Below are positions 32,666 through 42,448 of a stretch of 64,000 bases of DNA, one piece after another; the stretch's first letter is position 1; each line of letters opens with the position of its first letter. Under the pieces are notes generated by a model that searched no databases, was not told where the DNA came from, and saw only the letters and a list, made by a program, of their open reading frames with translations. The stretch lies in the NCBI GenBank assembly GCA_947561585.1, contig CANNZV010000422.1, positions 248,994 to 312,993 of the forward strand, in the 5' to 3' direction. Origin of the DNA: Caprella mutica (lineage: Eukaryota; Arthropoda; Malacostraca; Amphipoda; Caprellidae). The translations under genes and the position numbers were made by a program.

Positions 32666-35312
32666 AAGTACAGTGTCCTTCAATACTGTTCAAGTACAGT
32701 GTCCTTCAATACTATTCAAGTACAGTGTTCTTAAATACTGTTCAAGTACAGTATCCTTCAATACTGTTAAAGTACAGTTCTTTCAATACTGTTCAAGTAC
32801 AGTTCTTTCAATACTGTTCAATTAAAGTTCTTTCAATACTATTCAAGTACAGTTCTTTCAATACTGTTCAAGTACTGTGTCCTTCAATACTGTTCAAGTA
32901 CAGTTCTTTCAATACTGTTCAAGTACTGTGTCCTTCAATACTGTTCAAGTACAGTTCTTTCAATACTGTTCAAGTACAGTTCTTTCAATACTATTCAAGT
33001 ACAGTTCTTTCAATACTATTCAAGTACAGTTCTTTCAATACTATTCAAGTACAGTTCTTTCAATACTGTTCAAGTACAGTTCTTTCAATACTATTCAAGT
33101 ACAGTTCTTTCAATGCTATTCAAGTACAGTTCTTTCAATACTGTTCTTTCAATACTATTCAAGTACAGTTCTTTCAATACTATTCAAGTACAGTTCTTTC
33201 AATACTATTCAAGTACAGTTCTTTCAATACTGTTCTTTCAATACTATTCAAGTACAGTTCTTTCAATACTGTTCAAGTACAGTTCTTTCAATACTGTTCA
33301 AGTACAGTTCTTTCAATACTGTTCAAGTACAGTTCTTTCAATACTATTCAAGTACAGTTCTTTCAATACTGTTCTTTCAATACTATTCAAGTACAGTTCT
33401 TTCAATACTATTCAAGTACAGTTCTTTCAATACTATTCAAGTACAGTTCTTTCAATACTATTCAAGTACAGTTCTTTCAATACTGTTCAAGTACAGTTCT
33501 TTCAATACTGTTCAAGTACAGTTCTTTCAATACTATTCAAGTACAGTTCTTTCAATACTATTCAAGTACAGTTCTTTCAATACTGTTCAAGTACAGTTCT
33601 TTCAATACTGTTCAAGTACAGTTCTTTCAATACTATTCAAGTACAGTGTCCTTCAATACTATTCAAGTACAGTTCTTTCAATACTGTTCAAGTACTGTGT
33701 CCTTCAATACTGTTCAAGTACAGTTCTTTCAATACTGTTCAAGTACAGTTCTTTCAATACTATTCAAGTACAGTTCTTTCAATACTGTTCTTTCAATACT
33801 ATTCAAGTACAGTTCTTTCAATACTATTCAAGTACAGTTCTTTCAATACTGTTCAAGTACAGTTCTTTCAATACTGTTCAAGTACAGTTCTTTCAATACT
33901 ATTCAAATACAGTTCTTTCAATACTATTCAAGTACAGTTCTTTCAATACTGTTCAAGTACAGTTCTTTCAATACTGTTCAAGTACAGTTCTTTCAATACT
34001 GTTCAAGTACAGTTCTTTCAATACTATTCAAGTACAGTGTCCTTCAATACTGTTCAAGTACAGTTCTTTCAATACTATTCAAGTACAGTTCTTTCAATAC
34101 TGTCCAAGTACAGTGTCCTTCAATACTGTTCAAGTTCACTGTCCTTCAATACTGTTCAAGTACAGTTCTTGCAATACTATTCAAGTACAGTGTCCTTCAA
34201 TACTATTCAAGTACAGTGTCCTTCAATACTGTTCAAGTACAGTTCTTTCAATACTATTCAAGTACAGTGTCCTTCAATACTGTTCAAGTACAGTTCTTTC
34301 AATACTATTCAAGTACAGTGTCCTTCAATACTGTTCAAGTACAGTTCTATCAATACTATTCAAGTACAGTTCTTTCAATACTATTCAAGTACAGTGTCCT
34401 TCAATACTATTCAAGTACAGTGTCCTTCAATACTGTCCAAGTACAGTTCTTTCAATACTATTCAAGTACAGTGTCCTTCAATACTGTTCAAGTACAGTGT
34501 CCTTCAATACTGTTCAAGTACAGTTCTATCAATACTATTCAAGTACACTTCTTTCAATACTATTCAAGTACAGTGTCCTTCAATACTGTTCAAGTACAGT
34601 GTCCTTCAATACTATTCAAGTACAGTGTCCTTCAATACTGTTCAAGTACAGTGTCCTTCAATACTGTTCAAGTACAGTGTCCTTCAATACTATTCAAGTA
34701 CAGTGTCCTTCAATACTATTCAAGTACAGTGTCCTTCAATACTGTTCAAGCACAGTGTCCTTCAATAATGTTCAAGTACAGTGTTCTTCAATACTATTCA
34801 AGTACAGTGTCCTTCAATACTGTTCAAGTACAGTGTCCTTCAATACTGTTCAAGTAGTGTTCTTCAATACTGTTCAAGTACAGTGTTCTTCAATACTGTT
34901 CAAGTACAGTGTTCTTCAATACTGTTCAAGTATAGAGTTCTTCAATACTGTTCAAGTACAGTGTCCTTCAATACTGTTCAAGTAGTGTTCTTCAATACTG
35001 TTCAAGTATAGAGTTCTTCAATACTGTTAAAGTACAGTGTTCTTCAATACTGTTCAAGTACAGTGTTCTTCAATACTGTTCAAGTACAGTGTTCTTCAAT
35101 ACTGTTCAAGTATAGAGTTCTTCAATACTGTTCAAGTACAGGTTTCTTCAATACTGTTCAAGTACAGTGTTCTTCAATACTGTTCAAGTACAGTGTTCTT
35201 CAATACTGTTCAAGTACAGTGTTCTTCAATACTGTTCAAGTACAGTGTCCTTCAATACTGTTCAAGTACAGGTTTCTTCAATACTGTTCAAGTACAGTGT
35301 TCTTCAATACTG
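32666..35312. repeat. 25/26-bp satellite, about 105 units over 2.6 kb
   Basis: Two unit types: 25 bp (TTCTTTCAATACTRTTCAAG then TACAG) and 26 bp (TGTCCTTCAATACTRTTCAA then GTACAG). The 26-bp type dominates the flanks and the 25-bp type the middle (about 32975-34000). On the right the TGTTC variant takes over (after about 34770). Shortened units (TACTGTTCTTTCAATAC, no AAGTACAG) recur near 33140, 33230, 33370 and 33790, evidence of segmental duplication. Long plus-strand open frames here are repeat artefacts. Confidence 0.97.
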
Positions 35313-35944
35313 TATATGAAATATCATTCGTATCAATCACTTAATTAGGTTAATTTATTTTCTAGATAAGTTTACTATATGGGATTTTTACGTATATGTA
35401 AATCACTATTTAATTAACCCTGGAACAACTGTCCCCCGGGCCGGTTTTAAATATTGCTGTATAATTTGATAACTAATTTACTGAAGTAGCTGAAACTTTG
35501 TGACTTTCATTTACTGTGACGTGTTTATGCATCGTATAACTTTCTCAGTGAAAATAATGCAACAAAATTTGTTCTATTTTGTTTAACATTATTTTTGATA
35601 AAAGGGGCTCTGGAGCCCGGATGAAGTGCAATCGCTGCTGATTCACATTTTTCATCACACTAGTAATATCACTTATAGGAATATTACCAATTTTTGGCTG
35701 TAAATAGCTATGTGACGCAACAGCGCATGTACTTCACCAGAGGAATAGATTTTCGTATGGTAATAAAATGTTTTAAAACTAAATATTTTGCATTACTTTT
35801 ATTAATTTCGCTTAAATAGGTTTTAAACTTTAAAAACTCTGGATTTCAAGGAACTCGAGTCAATATTTAATAGGAAAAAGTTCAAATTCCTACGCAAGAA
35901 GCCTCTCAGGCACCCTGGTGATGAATAAAAAACATTTTCATTTT
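35313..35944. other. Spacer, nothing seen
   Basis: No supportable gene or repeat; a small GC-rich spot is at about 35430 (CCCCCGGGCCGG). Confidence 0.4.
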
Positions 35945-36290
35945 ATTTTAGCAGGGGTTTAACGTCTGCTTCGGAACCAAAGGCCATATCGCTGACGTCA
36001 AAAGGAAATTAAATACAAGGGACTGGAAGAAGCAGTCAGAGAGGAAAGTGGCTCCTTGAATAAAGACACTTACTACCGTCGGTGACAAAGCTCATGGATG
36101 CAGAAAAGCTACTCCGTGAATGCAGTCACTTACCAAGGAATGTGACGAAAAGGGACACAAGCACCGGTGGCTGCACTCACGGATGGAAGAGGAAAATGAA
36201 GAGGTGATAGTAAATGAAGCCTACGAGTCTACCTAACACAAAATCTAAGACCTCGTAGTTGAAGAGCATAACCCTAGCTCTATGAATAAA
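35945..36290 (+). repeat. SINE-like repeat, most complete 5' copy
   Basis: Starts AGCAGGGGTTTAACGTCTGC, continues GGCCATATCGCTGACGTC, GGGACTGGAAGAAGCAGTCA, ATGGATGCAGAAAAGCTACT, and ends GTAGTTGAAGAGCATAACCC. No open frame and no obvious tRNA-type A and B boxes, so SINE is a working label only. Confidence 0.75.
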
Positions 36291-36640
36291 AAACAGAAGT
36301 TGGTAACATTTTCTTTAGAAATATCATACAAAATAGAGAATCTTACATACATACAATAAAGATCCATGTTAAATTTACAACTATATTAGCTATAGCTGCC
36401 TATTGAAATAAAATTATACATTTTTCTATATCGAATGAACGGAAGTTTTAATAAAGAACACATTAATTAAACTCAAGAAAATTCAGTCAAAACTGACAAA
36501 GCGTTAAATATATTATTCAACTATTTTTGAAAAATACCTAATTATTATACATATTCTAAAACTAACATAGTTTTTGAATCAAATTAAATACACGTAATTT
36601 AGAAAGATAATAATCTACCAAAAAATAAACATAATGGACA
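36291..36640. other. AT-rich spacer, nothing seen
   Basis: No supportable feature. Confidence 0.4.
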
Positions 36641-36789
36641 GGGGTAAGTTCCAAGTTATCGAACGGTTACGCATTTACGATCATGTCAGAAAAAATTATA
36701 TAACTATTAATTAACTTTTATTTTAATTGGTATAATCTTTATTATATCCTACATTATCGAAAATGTGGAATCGTCCGATAATTCAACCT
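36641..36789. mobile_element. Family A element, diverged
   Basis: Left GGGGTAAGTTCCAAGTTATC, CATTTACGATCATG; right ATTATCGAAAATGTGGAATC, GTCCGATAATTCAACCT. The core is reduced to AATTGGTATAATC. Confidence 0.75.
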
Positions 36790-37187
36790 AAATAGAAAAA
36801 TATTTGGTAGGATCCCTATAAATTAGTGAATATTGCTATAGGTATTTACATGTACTTCTTTACTTGATATATCATTGGTAAACTAAATTAACAATAACAT
36901 CACATCTTAATAAAAATTAAGGCTATATCTTACATGTAGCTGCTCATAGTTTTTAGAAGGTAAATTTGTAACAGTCCTACAGAAATTAATTACGACTAAT
37001 ATTTACAAATCACAGTCTGAGTTTAATAAAAAAATGATTTTTTACATTTTAGGTAATAGTTTCCTAAATTTTAAAAAGTACGAGTTACTAATTTCTGTAA
37101 ATTTAAAGTTTTTCTCTCAGTTCAGCACTATTTAGTTTAGATCATTTTCTTCAGGATGAAAGTGGAGTATTTGTAGCTTTAAGTAAC
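36790..37187. other. AT-rich spacer, nothing seen
   Basis: No supportable feature. Confidence 0.4.
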
Positions 37188-37372
37188 TAGGGTAAGTTAC
37201 GAAGTATCGGACACAGTCACGTCTTCGATCATAAAGGAATTTTTATTATTTAATTCTTCATTTTAATTGGTATTCACGGAGACCAATTGTAATATAAAGT
37301 TTACTAACAATAATTTTAATATTTTTTTCTTATATGATTTAAGATGTGGAACCATCCAACAATTCGAAATTG
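37188..37372. mobile_element. Family A element, diverged
   Basis: Left CTAGGGTAAGTTACGAAGTA, GTCTTCGATCATAA; right CTTATATGATTTAAGATGTG, then CAACAATTCGAAATTG. The core GGTATTCACGGAGACC is a decayed module. Confidence 0.75.
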
Positions 37373-37529
37373 ATCCATATTCATGTTTTATAGGTTAGAG
37401 ATCTTTAACGAGAATTAAAGCATACAAATTAATATACAGCTAAATGTAATAACATTAAAGAGTTTCAGATGAGATAGCTACGAAAGGCAAAGCCACCGGA
37501 AAAAAAACAATGAGCATGGCCTGATCATG

Positions 37530-37785
37530 CCATGCCTTCTAAGATGGTATGAGCATGACCTGATCATGCAATGCCTTCTAAGATGGTAAGAGCTTGGCCT
37601 GATCACTGCAATGCCTTCTAAGATGGTATGAGCTTGGCCTGATCACTGCAATGCCTTCTAAGATGGTATGAGCTTGGCCTTATCACTGCAATGCCTTCTA
37701 AGATGGTATGAGCTTGGCCTGATCATTGCAATGCTTCCAAAGATGGCATGATAATTGCAATGCTTTCTAAGATGGTATGAGCGAT
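37530..37785. repeat. 40-bp minisatellite, about 6.5 units
   Basis: Unit ATGCCTTCTAAGATGGTATG followed by AGCTTGGCCTGATCACTGCA. The leftmost unit has GATCATGC where later ones have GATCACTGC; the last unit is shortened. Confidence 0.93.
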
Positions 37786-37983
37786 TCATCATCAGTGACA
37801 GCAGGAGGAGCAGGGCAAGAGATGGTGAATCTCTGTCTCTCAGTTAGTCTGCAATGAAATTATTTAAATCAAACAATTGAGCAGAAAGGGGAAAAAAATA
37901 GTCAAGTGTTCGATGAGGTTTAGATAAATTCATTTTTCTAATTAGATTTCAAATTAATTAAATTGTACACTTATTATCTACTA

Positions 37984-38085
37984 GGGAGATTTTAACGTTA
38001 GTCGTTTTTCTGATACCAAAAAGAAAACAAATACAAGAGACTTTGAAAAGTAGTCTAAAAGGAAAGTGACTTCATGAACTGCATC
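37984..38085 (+). repeat. SINE-like repeat, 5' fragment, decayed
   Basis: TTTTAACGTTAGTCGTTTTT, then ACAAATACAAGAGACTTTGA and GGAAAGTGACTTCATGAAC correspond to the 5' third of 35945-36290. Confidence 0.55.
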
Positions 38086-38139
38086 ACTTAGCAGTTATAA
38101 AAATATTATGGATGAAGGGAGTTTAACGCTATTGGATGG

Positions 38140-38238
38140 TTCTACACCAGCGGTATATAGTATTCAATACCATTTCATTTCGTCTATGATATTCTCAAAA
38201 TCTATGAATATAAAGCACATTGTCACAACACTACTAAT
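38140..38238. mobile_element. Family C element, right half
   Basis: CTACACCAGCGGTATATAGT, TTCGTCTATGATATTCTC, ending CACATTGTCACAACACT. The left arm is absent. Confidence 0.65.
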
Positions 38239-38460
38239 TAGCCTCATTAATAGCTACTTCAGGCACTGACTTTTTGTGGCACTTGATGGAGTGGTGTAAC
38301 ATCAAAATGGAGTTCTTGAAGGTGATGAAAGTCCAGATAGCGACAATGTAGTCACTGTACTGAATATTGGACATTATTGCTGCAAAGAGATGTGAGGGTT
38401 AGATGTAGGGAAACTTTAAGGAAATAATATAACGCAGGAAACTTGCAATATAATTTATAT

Positions 38461-38741
38461 TAGGGTAGGTTACGAGTTATCGGACTGTGACACATTGTCG
38501 ATGATATGAATTTTTTTATTTTTTAGATATTAACTCGTTATTTTATGCGAATTAAAAGTAATTGGTATCATCTTCGGTCATATGAAAAAAAACTATAGTA
38601 TAATTGTTATTTTTATTTTATTGGTATCCATGATACCTGCAGGTAGCATGGATACCAATAAAATAAAAATTATAATATAGTTTTTTCCTTATATGTATGA
38701 CCGAAGATATGAAACGGACTGATAATTCATAACTTGCCCTA
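38461..38741. mobile_element. Composite of two family A elements
   Basis: A TTTTCGAT-subtype left end (TTAGGGTAGGTTACGAGTTA, CATTGTCGATGATATG) is interrupted at about 38573 by a nearly complete CTTCGGTCATATG-type copy. That copy has the core GGTATCCATGATACC, TGCA, GGTAGCATGGATACC and the right end CATAACTTGCCCTA. The next family A element starts immediately at 38741, sharing the CCCTAGGG junction. Confidence 0.75.
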
Positions 38742-38880
38742 GGGTAAATAACGAATTATTGGTCAGTTTCACATCTTCGGTCATATAAGAAAAAAACTAT
38801 ATTATAATTTTTATTTCATTGGTATCCATGATACCTGCAGGTATCATGGATACCAATGAAATAAAAGGTAGCCGGTAAAT

Positions 38881-39052
38881 TGCTCGAAAACAATTGCTCG
38901 AAAAACAATTGCTCGAATGAACAATTGCTCGAAAGAACAATTGCTCGAAAGACAATTGCTCGAACGAACAATTGCTCAAATGAACAATTGCTCGAATTAT
39001 CAAATTGCTCGAATGAACAAAATTGCTCGAATTATAAAATTGCACAGTTTTT
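38881..39052. repeat. 16-18-bp TTGCTCGAA array, left arm
   Basis: About eleven units of AACAATTGCTCGAAAG and variants (GAATG, GAACG, GAATTAT). The mirror array is at 39588-39787. Confidence 0.9.
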
Positions 39053-39587
39053 GATTTTATAAAAGTCAGTTATACATGAAGTGGAGCTGCACCTAACAAT
39101 GTTTGTTTCTTTTTAGTAATTGATCATTAATCATTCTATAAATTATTTTAATTAATACTCAATCTGCATAATCTTTTTTTAGACCGTTTGTGTCATCTCG
39201 TATGTAATATGTGAATTGGAATCATGTGGTGAATCAGTACTATTCATGTTTTTCATAAAACCTGAAAATTTATTTATTACTAGCCTATCTGTATGTGGTA
39301 CCTCAATAGGTGAAATAACTCAAAGTTATGGCAGAGTCTTAATAAATCTACAAAAAAAATTCCGGTTTTATGATAAAAAAAACATGAATAGTACTGATTC
39401 ACCACATGATTCCAATTCACATGTTACATACGAGATGACACAAACGGTCTAAAAAAAGATTATGCAGATTGAGTAATAATTAATATAATTTATAGAATGA
39501 TTAATGATCAGTTACTAAAAAGAAACAAGGATTGTTAGGTGCAGCTCCACTTCATGAATAACTGACTTTTATAAAAATCGAAAATTG

Positions 39588-39787
39588 TGTAATTTTATAA
39601 TTCGAGCAATTTTGTTCATTCGAGCAATTGTTCGTTCGAGCAATTGTTCATTCGAGCAATTGTTCTTTCGAGCAATTGTTCATTCGAGCAATTGTTCTTT
39701 CGAGCAATTGTTCATTCAAGCAATTGTTTTTCGAGCAATTGTTCATTCGAGCAATTGTTTTTTGAGCAATTGTTTTCGAGCAATTTA
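39588..39787. repeat. 16-17-bp TTCGAGCAATTG array, right arm
   Basis: About twelve units of CGAGCAATTGTTCATT and variants, inverted relative to 38881-39052. Unit number differs between arms, so the arrays have drifted since the fold-back formed. Confidence 0.9.
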
Positions 39788-39887
39788 CCTAGAACCAAAA
39801 TAAAAATAACAATTATAATATAGTTTTTTTTTATATGACCGAAGATGTGAAACTGACCAATAATTCCTAACTTGCCCTATATCTACT

Positions 39888-41069
39888 TTATTGTGTCTCA
39901 CCTTCTCCATTCTCAATGGCTATGGAGAGGTGCATGGCAGTGAAGACAAAGGACACCGCCAGCAAGAGGCAGGCAATGCCCATGTTCAGCTTCAGACTGT
40001 AGTGGTTATGAGTGTGGTGAATGACATCGTGGTGATGGAGTAGAGTCAGGAAAAGAACAGCACACGCAGGAACAACTGAAACGGTCATCATTGGTCAGAA
40101 ATGAACACCAAGTTTTAGACAGAATTAGGCCGTTTTCATACAGGCATTTTTCCCACCCAAAAATCAATCATGAAAAAATGCCCAAATTAAGTGTACATAC
40201 AAAATATATACATTTATTCAGTTGTAGAGTTTTTTCATAATTTTCATTTAAGAAAAAGTATAGAAATTATTAGTTTACTTTTATTCCTATCCACAATACC
40301 AGAATGTAAATCATCGTAAATGTGGAACCGTCCAATAACTCAGAACTTAATATCGTTCTTGTGATCATATTTAGTAATTTTAACCAAAAATTGGATTTGT
40401 GAAATGATAAAGAGTTAAAAAGTCTAAAGCTATATCTCCAAAAAGTTGCTTTATACCAATTAGCTATTTGAAAGAATTGCAAAACTCAAAAATATCTATA
40501 GCTATAGTTCATTAATTTCAATAACAATATTTAAGAAAATTCATATCTTCCATTAATTTGAATAACAGCAAATTGCAAAAAGTTTAATATTTCCTAATCA
40601 GGTTTTGTCTTCAGTTTAAATTGATTAGCTAATCATAACAGCAAGAATCACGTTTAAATGAACTTTTCTTAAATAGAAAAAGGATAGTAAACAATTCCAT
40701 AGATATAACTCAAAATTAGGATTTACTGATATAAATACATTATATGATAAATGAAAATATTGTCATCTTCAAAGGATCCTCTAATTTATAACACCTTAAA
40801 ATAATCTCAAAGAAGAGACTTAAAATGCTTGAAAAGATTTTTTAATTCTTAATTTCTAAAAAATTTAATTTTTTTTAAATTCTTGAAAAGACCTATTTAT
40901 ATATTATGTATACTTTTTACACAATGAATATCATCATCTCACCAGAAAGCAAAGCCCATGTGGCTGCGGCATTGTTGCCGTAGTCAAAGTGGAAAACCAC
41001 GGCAGCGAACACGCCACCTACAATCCACAGGCACCAGAGAGCTATGGCACATTTGGTAGAGGTGAGCAT
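39888..41069 (-). CDS. Small three-segment membrane protein with His-rich loop (2 exons)
   Basis: Exon 1 is 41069-40943 (ATG at 41067-41069) and exon 2 is 40075-39888. The 867-bp intron has a GTGAGA donor and a TTTCAG acceptor, joining within codon 43. The product is 104 residues. Hydrophobic segments lie at about 7-27 (ALWCLWIVGGVFAAVVF), 36-55 and 73-94. The loop between the second and third is very His-rich (residues 56-67, HHHDVIHHTHNH). An in-frame TAA nine bases upstream of the ATG fixes the start. The stop codon lies inside an AATAAA (39887-39892), so a poly(A) signal may overlap the end of the frame, and a large fold-back element begins 8 bp downstream. I do not recognise the family; a metal- or haem-handling role would be only a guess from the histidines. 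The splice-joined frame and its codon composition make it a convincing gene. Confidence 0.75.
40311..40350. mobile_element. Family A right-end remnant in intron
   Basis: ATCGTAAATGTGGAACCGTC then CAATAACTCAGAACTTA matches the right terminus of the TTTTCGAT subtype. It lies inside the intron of the small membrane-protein gene. Confidence 0.55.
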
Positions 41070-41164
41070 AGTGAGATATTATCATGAATAACAAAGGACT
41101 GTTGGTGTTGAAAATATTAATTAGCAGATATCTGTATAGCTAAGTAAATTACTATCTTGGTAAC

Positions 41165-41465
41165 ATCTTTTGTAGAACCAAAGGCCATATCGCTGATGTC
41201 AAAAGGAAATTAAATACAAGGGACTGGAAGAAGCAGTCATAAAGGGAAGTGGTTCCATGGACAAAGTCATCTACCACCAGTCAGTAGCAATGCCCATTGA
41301 TGAAATAAAGCTAAATATTCATGATTATAGTCAGTAATAATGATATGTGAGAAAAGGATTCACATATGGAAGAGGAAGATGAAGAGGCGATAGTAAATGA
41401 AGTCTACCTAACACAAAAATCTAAGACCTCTTAGTTGAAGAGCACAACTACTGTTTAGATCAAAT
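41165..41465 (+). repeat. SINE-like repeat, lacking the first 20 bp
   Basis: AACCAAAGGCCATATCGCTG, GGGACTGGAAGAAGCAGTCA, then GTGAGAAAAGGATTCACA and TTGAAGAGCACAAC. It lies about 95 bp upstream of the membrane-protein gene's ATG. Confidence 0.75.
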
Positions 41466-41785
41466 TGATGGTACTCATATATCCATTCTAAATATTAATT
41501 TGAGCAATATACAGTATGGGCCACAAAAATGTTTCCACCTTTTCAAATACTTGTAAATCGTTAGCCAAAACTGTATCTTGGTCTCTTCTTCTCCGCCTCT
41601 TATTTTACTATTAACAGATAAAAACAATTTTGAAAGGATGGACATAGTTTAAGAACAGGTAAGCAAAGAGTGAGGGTGATTATTTTTGGCATTGTGCGAA
41701 GGTTATTCTTAGAGCTAACTCTGTGATTTTACTTACTAAAAGGCAGTGAATGAAAAAAAAAAAAATAATTGTATACATTATAATA

Positions 41786-42167
41786 CAGGGTGCTTAAACT
41801 TCTTCCTTGGAAACTATTTGGAAATTGAAGAATTTCAGTGACATTTTAAGGCACGCTTCACACTTTCATTTTTAACAGCAGGGAAAAAAGCTCTTCTTAA
41901 AACTTGTTCATACTTGCATTTTTCTTTATCGCTGAAGTAAAAATATAATGTGATTTTTCCATCAGCAAAAAAAAAAAACGCAACTGTAAACACATTTTAA
42001 GAAGACCTTCTTTCACGCTGTTAAAAATGCAAGTGTGAAGTGGGCTTTAACCATGCAATGAACAAGCGAAAAACGAATATTCAGAGTGAAAACTTCAATG
42101 AGATCAAAATGTCACTGAAGTTGTTCTATTTCCAAATAGTTTCCAAGGAAGAAGTGTAAGCGCCCTG
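41786..42167. mobile_element. Second nested inverted-repeat element (TA-flanked)
   Basis: Left CAGGGTGCTTAAACTTCTTC, continuing CTTGGAAACTATTTGGAAAT. Right: the complement, ending GTGTAAGCGCCCTG. TA is present on each side (41784-41785, 42168-42169). It sits in the loop of the outer element. Confidence 0.83.
41850..42046. mobile_element. Third nested inverted-repeat element (TTAA-flanked)
   Basis: Left GGCACGCTTCACACTTTCAT then TTTTAACAGC; right GCTGTTAAAAATGCAAGTGT then GAAGTGGGCT. TTAA lies on each side (41846-41849, 42047-42050), as expected for a piggyBac-type target. About 197 bp, no coding capacity. Confidence 0.75.
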
Positions 42168-42448
42168 TATTAAAATGTATACCATTATTTTTTTTTTAAT
42201 TCACTGCCTTTTAGTAAGTGAAATCACAGAGTTAGCTCTAAGAATAACCTTCTCGCAATGCCAAAAATAGTCACCCTCACTCTTTGCTTACCTGTTCTTA
42301 AACTATGTCCATCAGTTAAAAAAGTTTTTATCTGTTAATAGTACAATAAGAGGCGGTGAAATAGAGACAAAGATACAGTTTTTTCGTCCATTGGCTAACG
42401 ATTTACAAGTATTTGAAAAAGCGGAAACATTTTTTGTGGCCCATACTG

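Larger units (their letters stand above)
38741..39879. mobile_element. Giant fold-back element with family A termini (about 1.1 kb)
   Basis: The outer ends are family A (AGGGTAAATAACGAATTATT ... CTAACTTGCCCTA). Inside, nested inverted segments continue: a TTGCTCGAA array on the left and its complement on the right, then AAGTGGAGCTGCACCTAACA against TGTTAGGTGCAGCTCCACTT, then ATCATGTGGTGAATCAGTAC against its complement. The arms run about 520 bp each with a unique spacer of about 95 bp (about 39266-39360). No transposase. The right end stops 8 bp before the stop codon of the neighbouring gene. Confidence 0.88.
41512..42448. mobile_element. Tc1/mariner-like inverted-repeat element, outer (937 bp)
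   Basis: Termini CAGTATGGGCCACAAAAATG and its reverse complement, flanked by TA on both sides (41510-41511, 42449-42450). The arms match for roughly 270 bp each, including GTTAGCTCTAAGAATAACCT and its complement. No transposase frame. The interior holds a second complete element (41786-42167). TA duplication and CAGT-type ends are family knowledge for Tc1/mariner; the assignment is inference. Confidence 0.88.

Noticed and set aside
32725..35348. Plus-strand open frames of up to 710 codons
   Set aside because: Generated by the 25/26-bp satellite; three overlapping frames give the same peptide in different phases.
38797..39803. Small open frames in the fold-back arms
   Set aside because: They reflect the TTGCTCGAA arrays and appear in mirror form on both arms.
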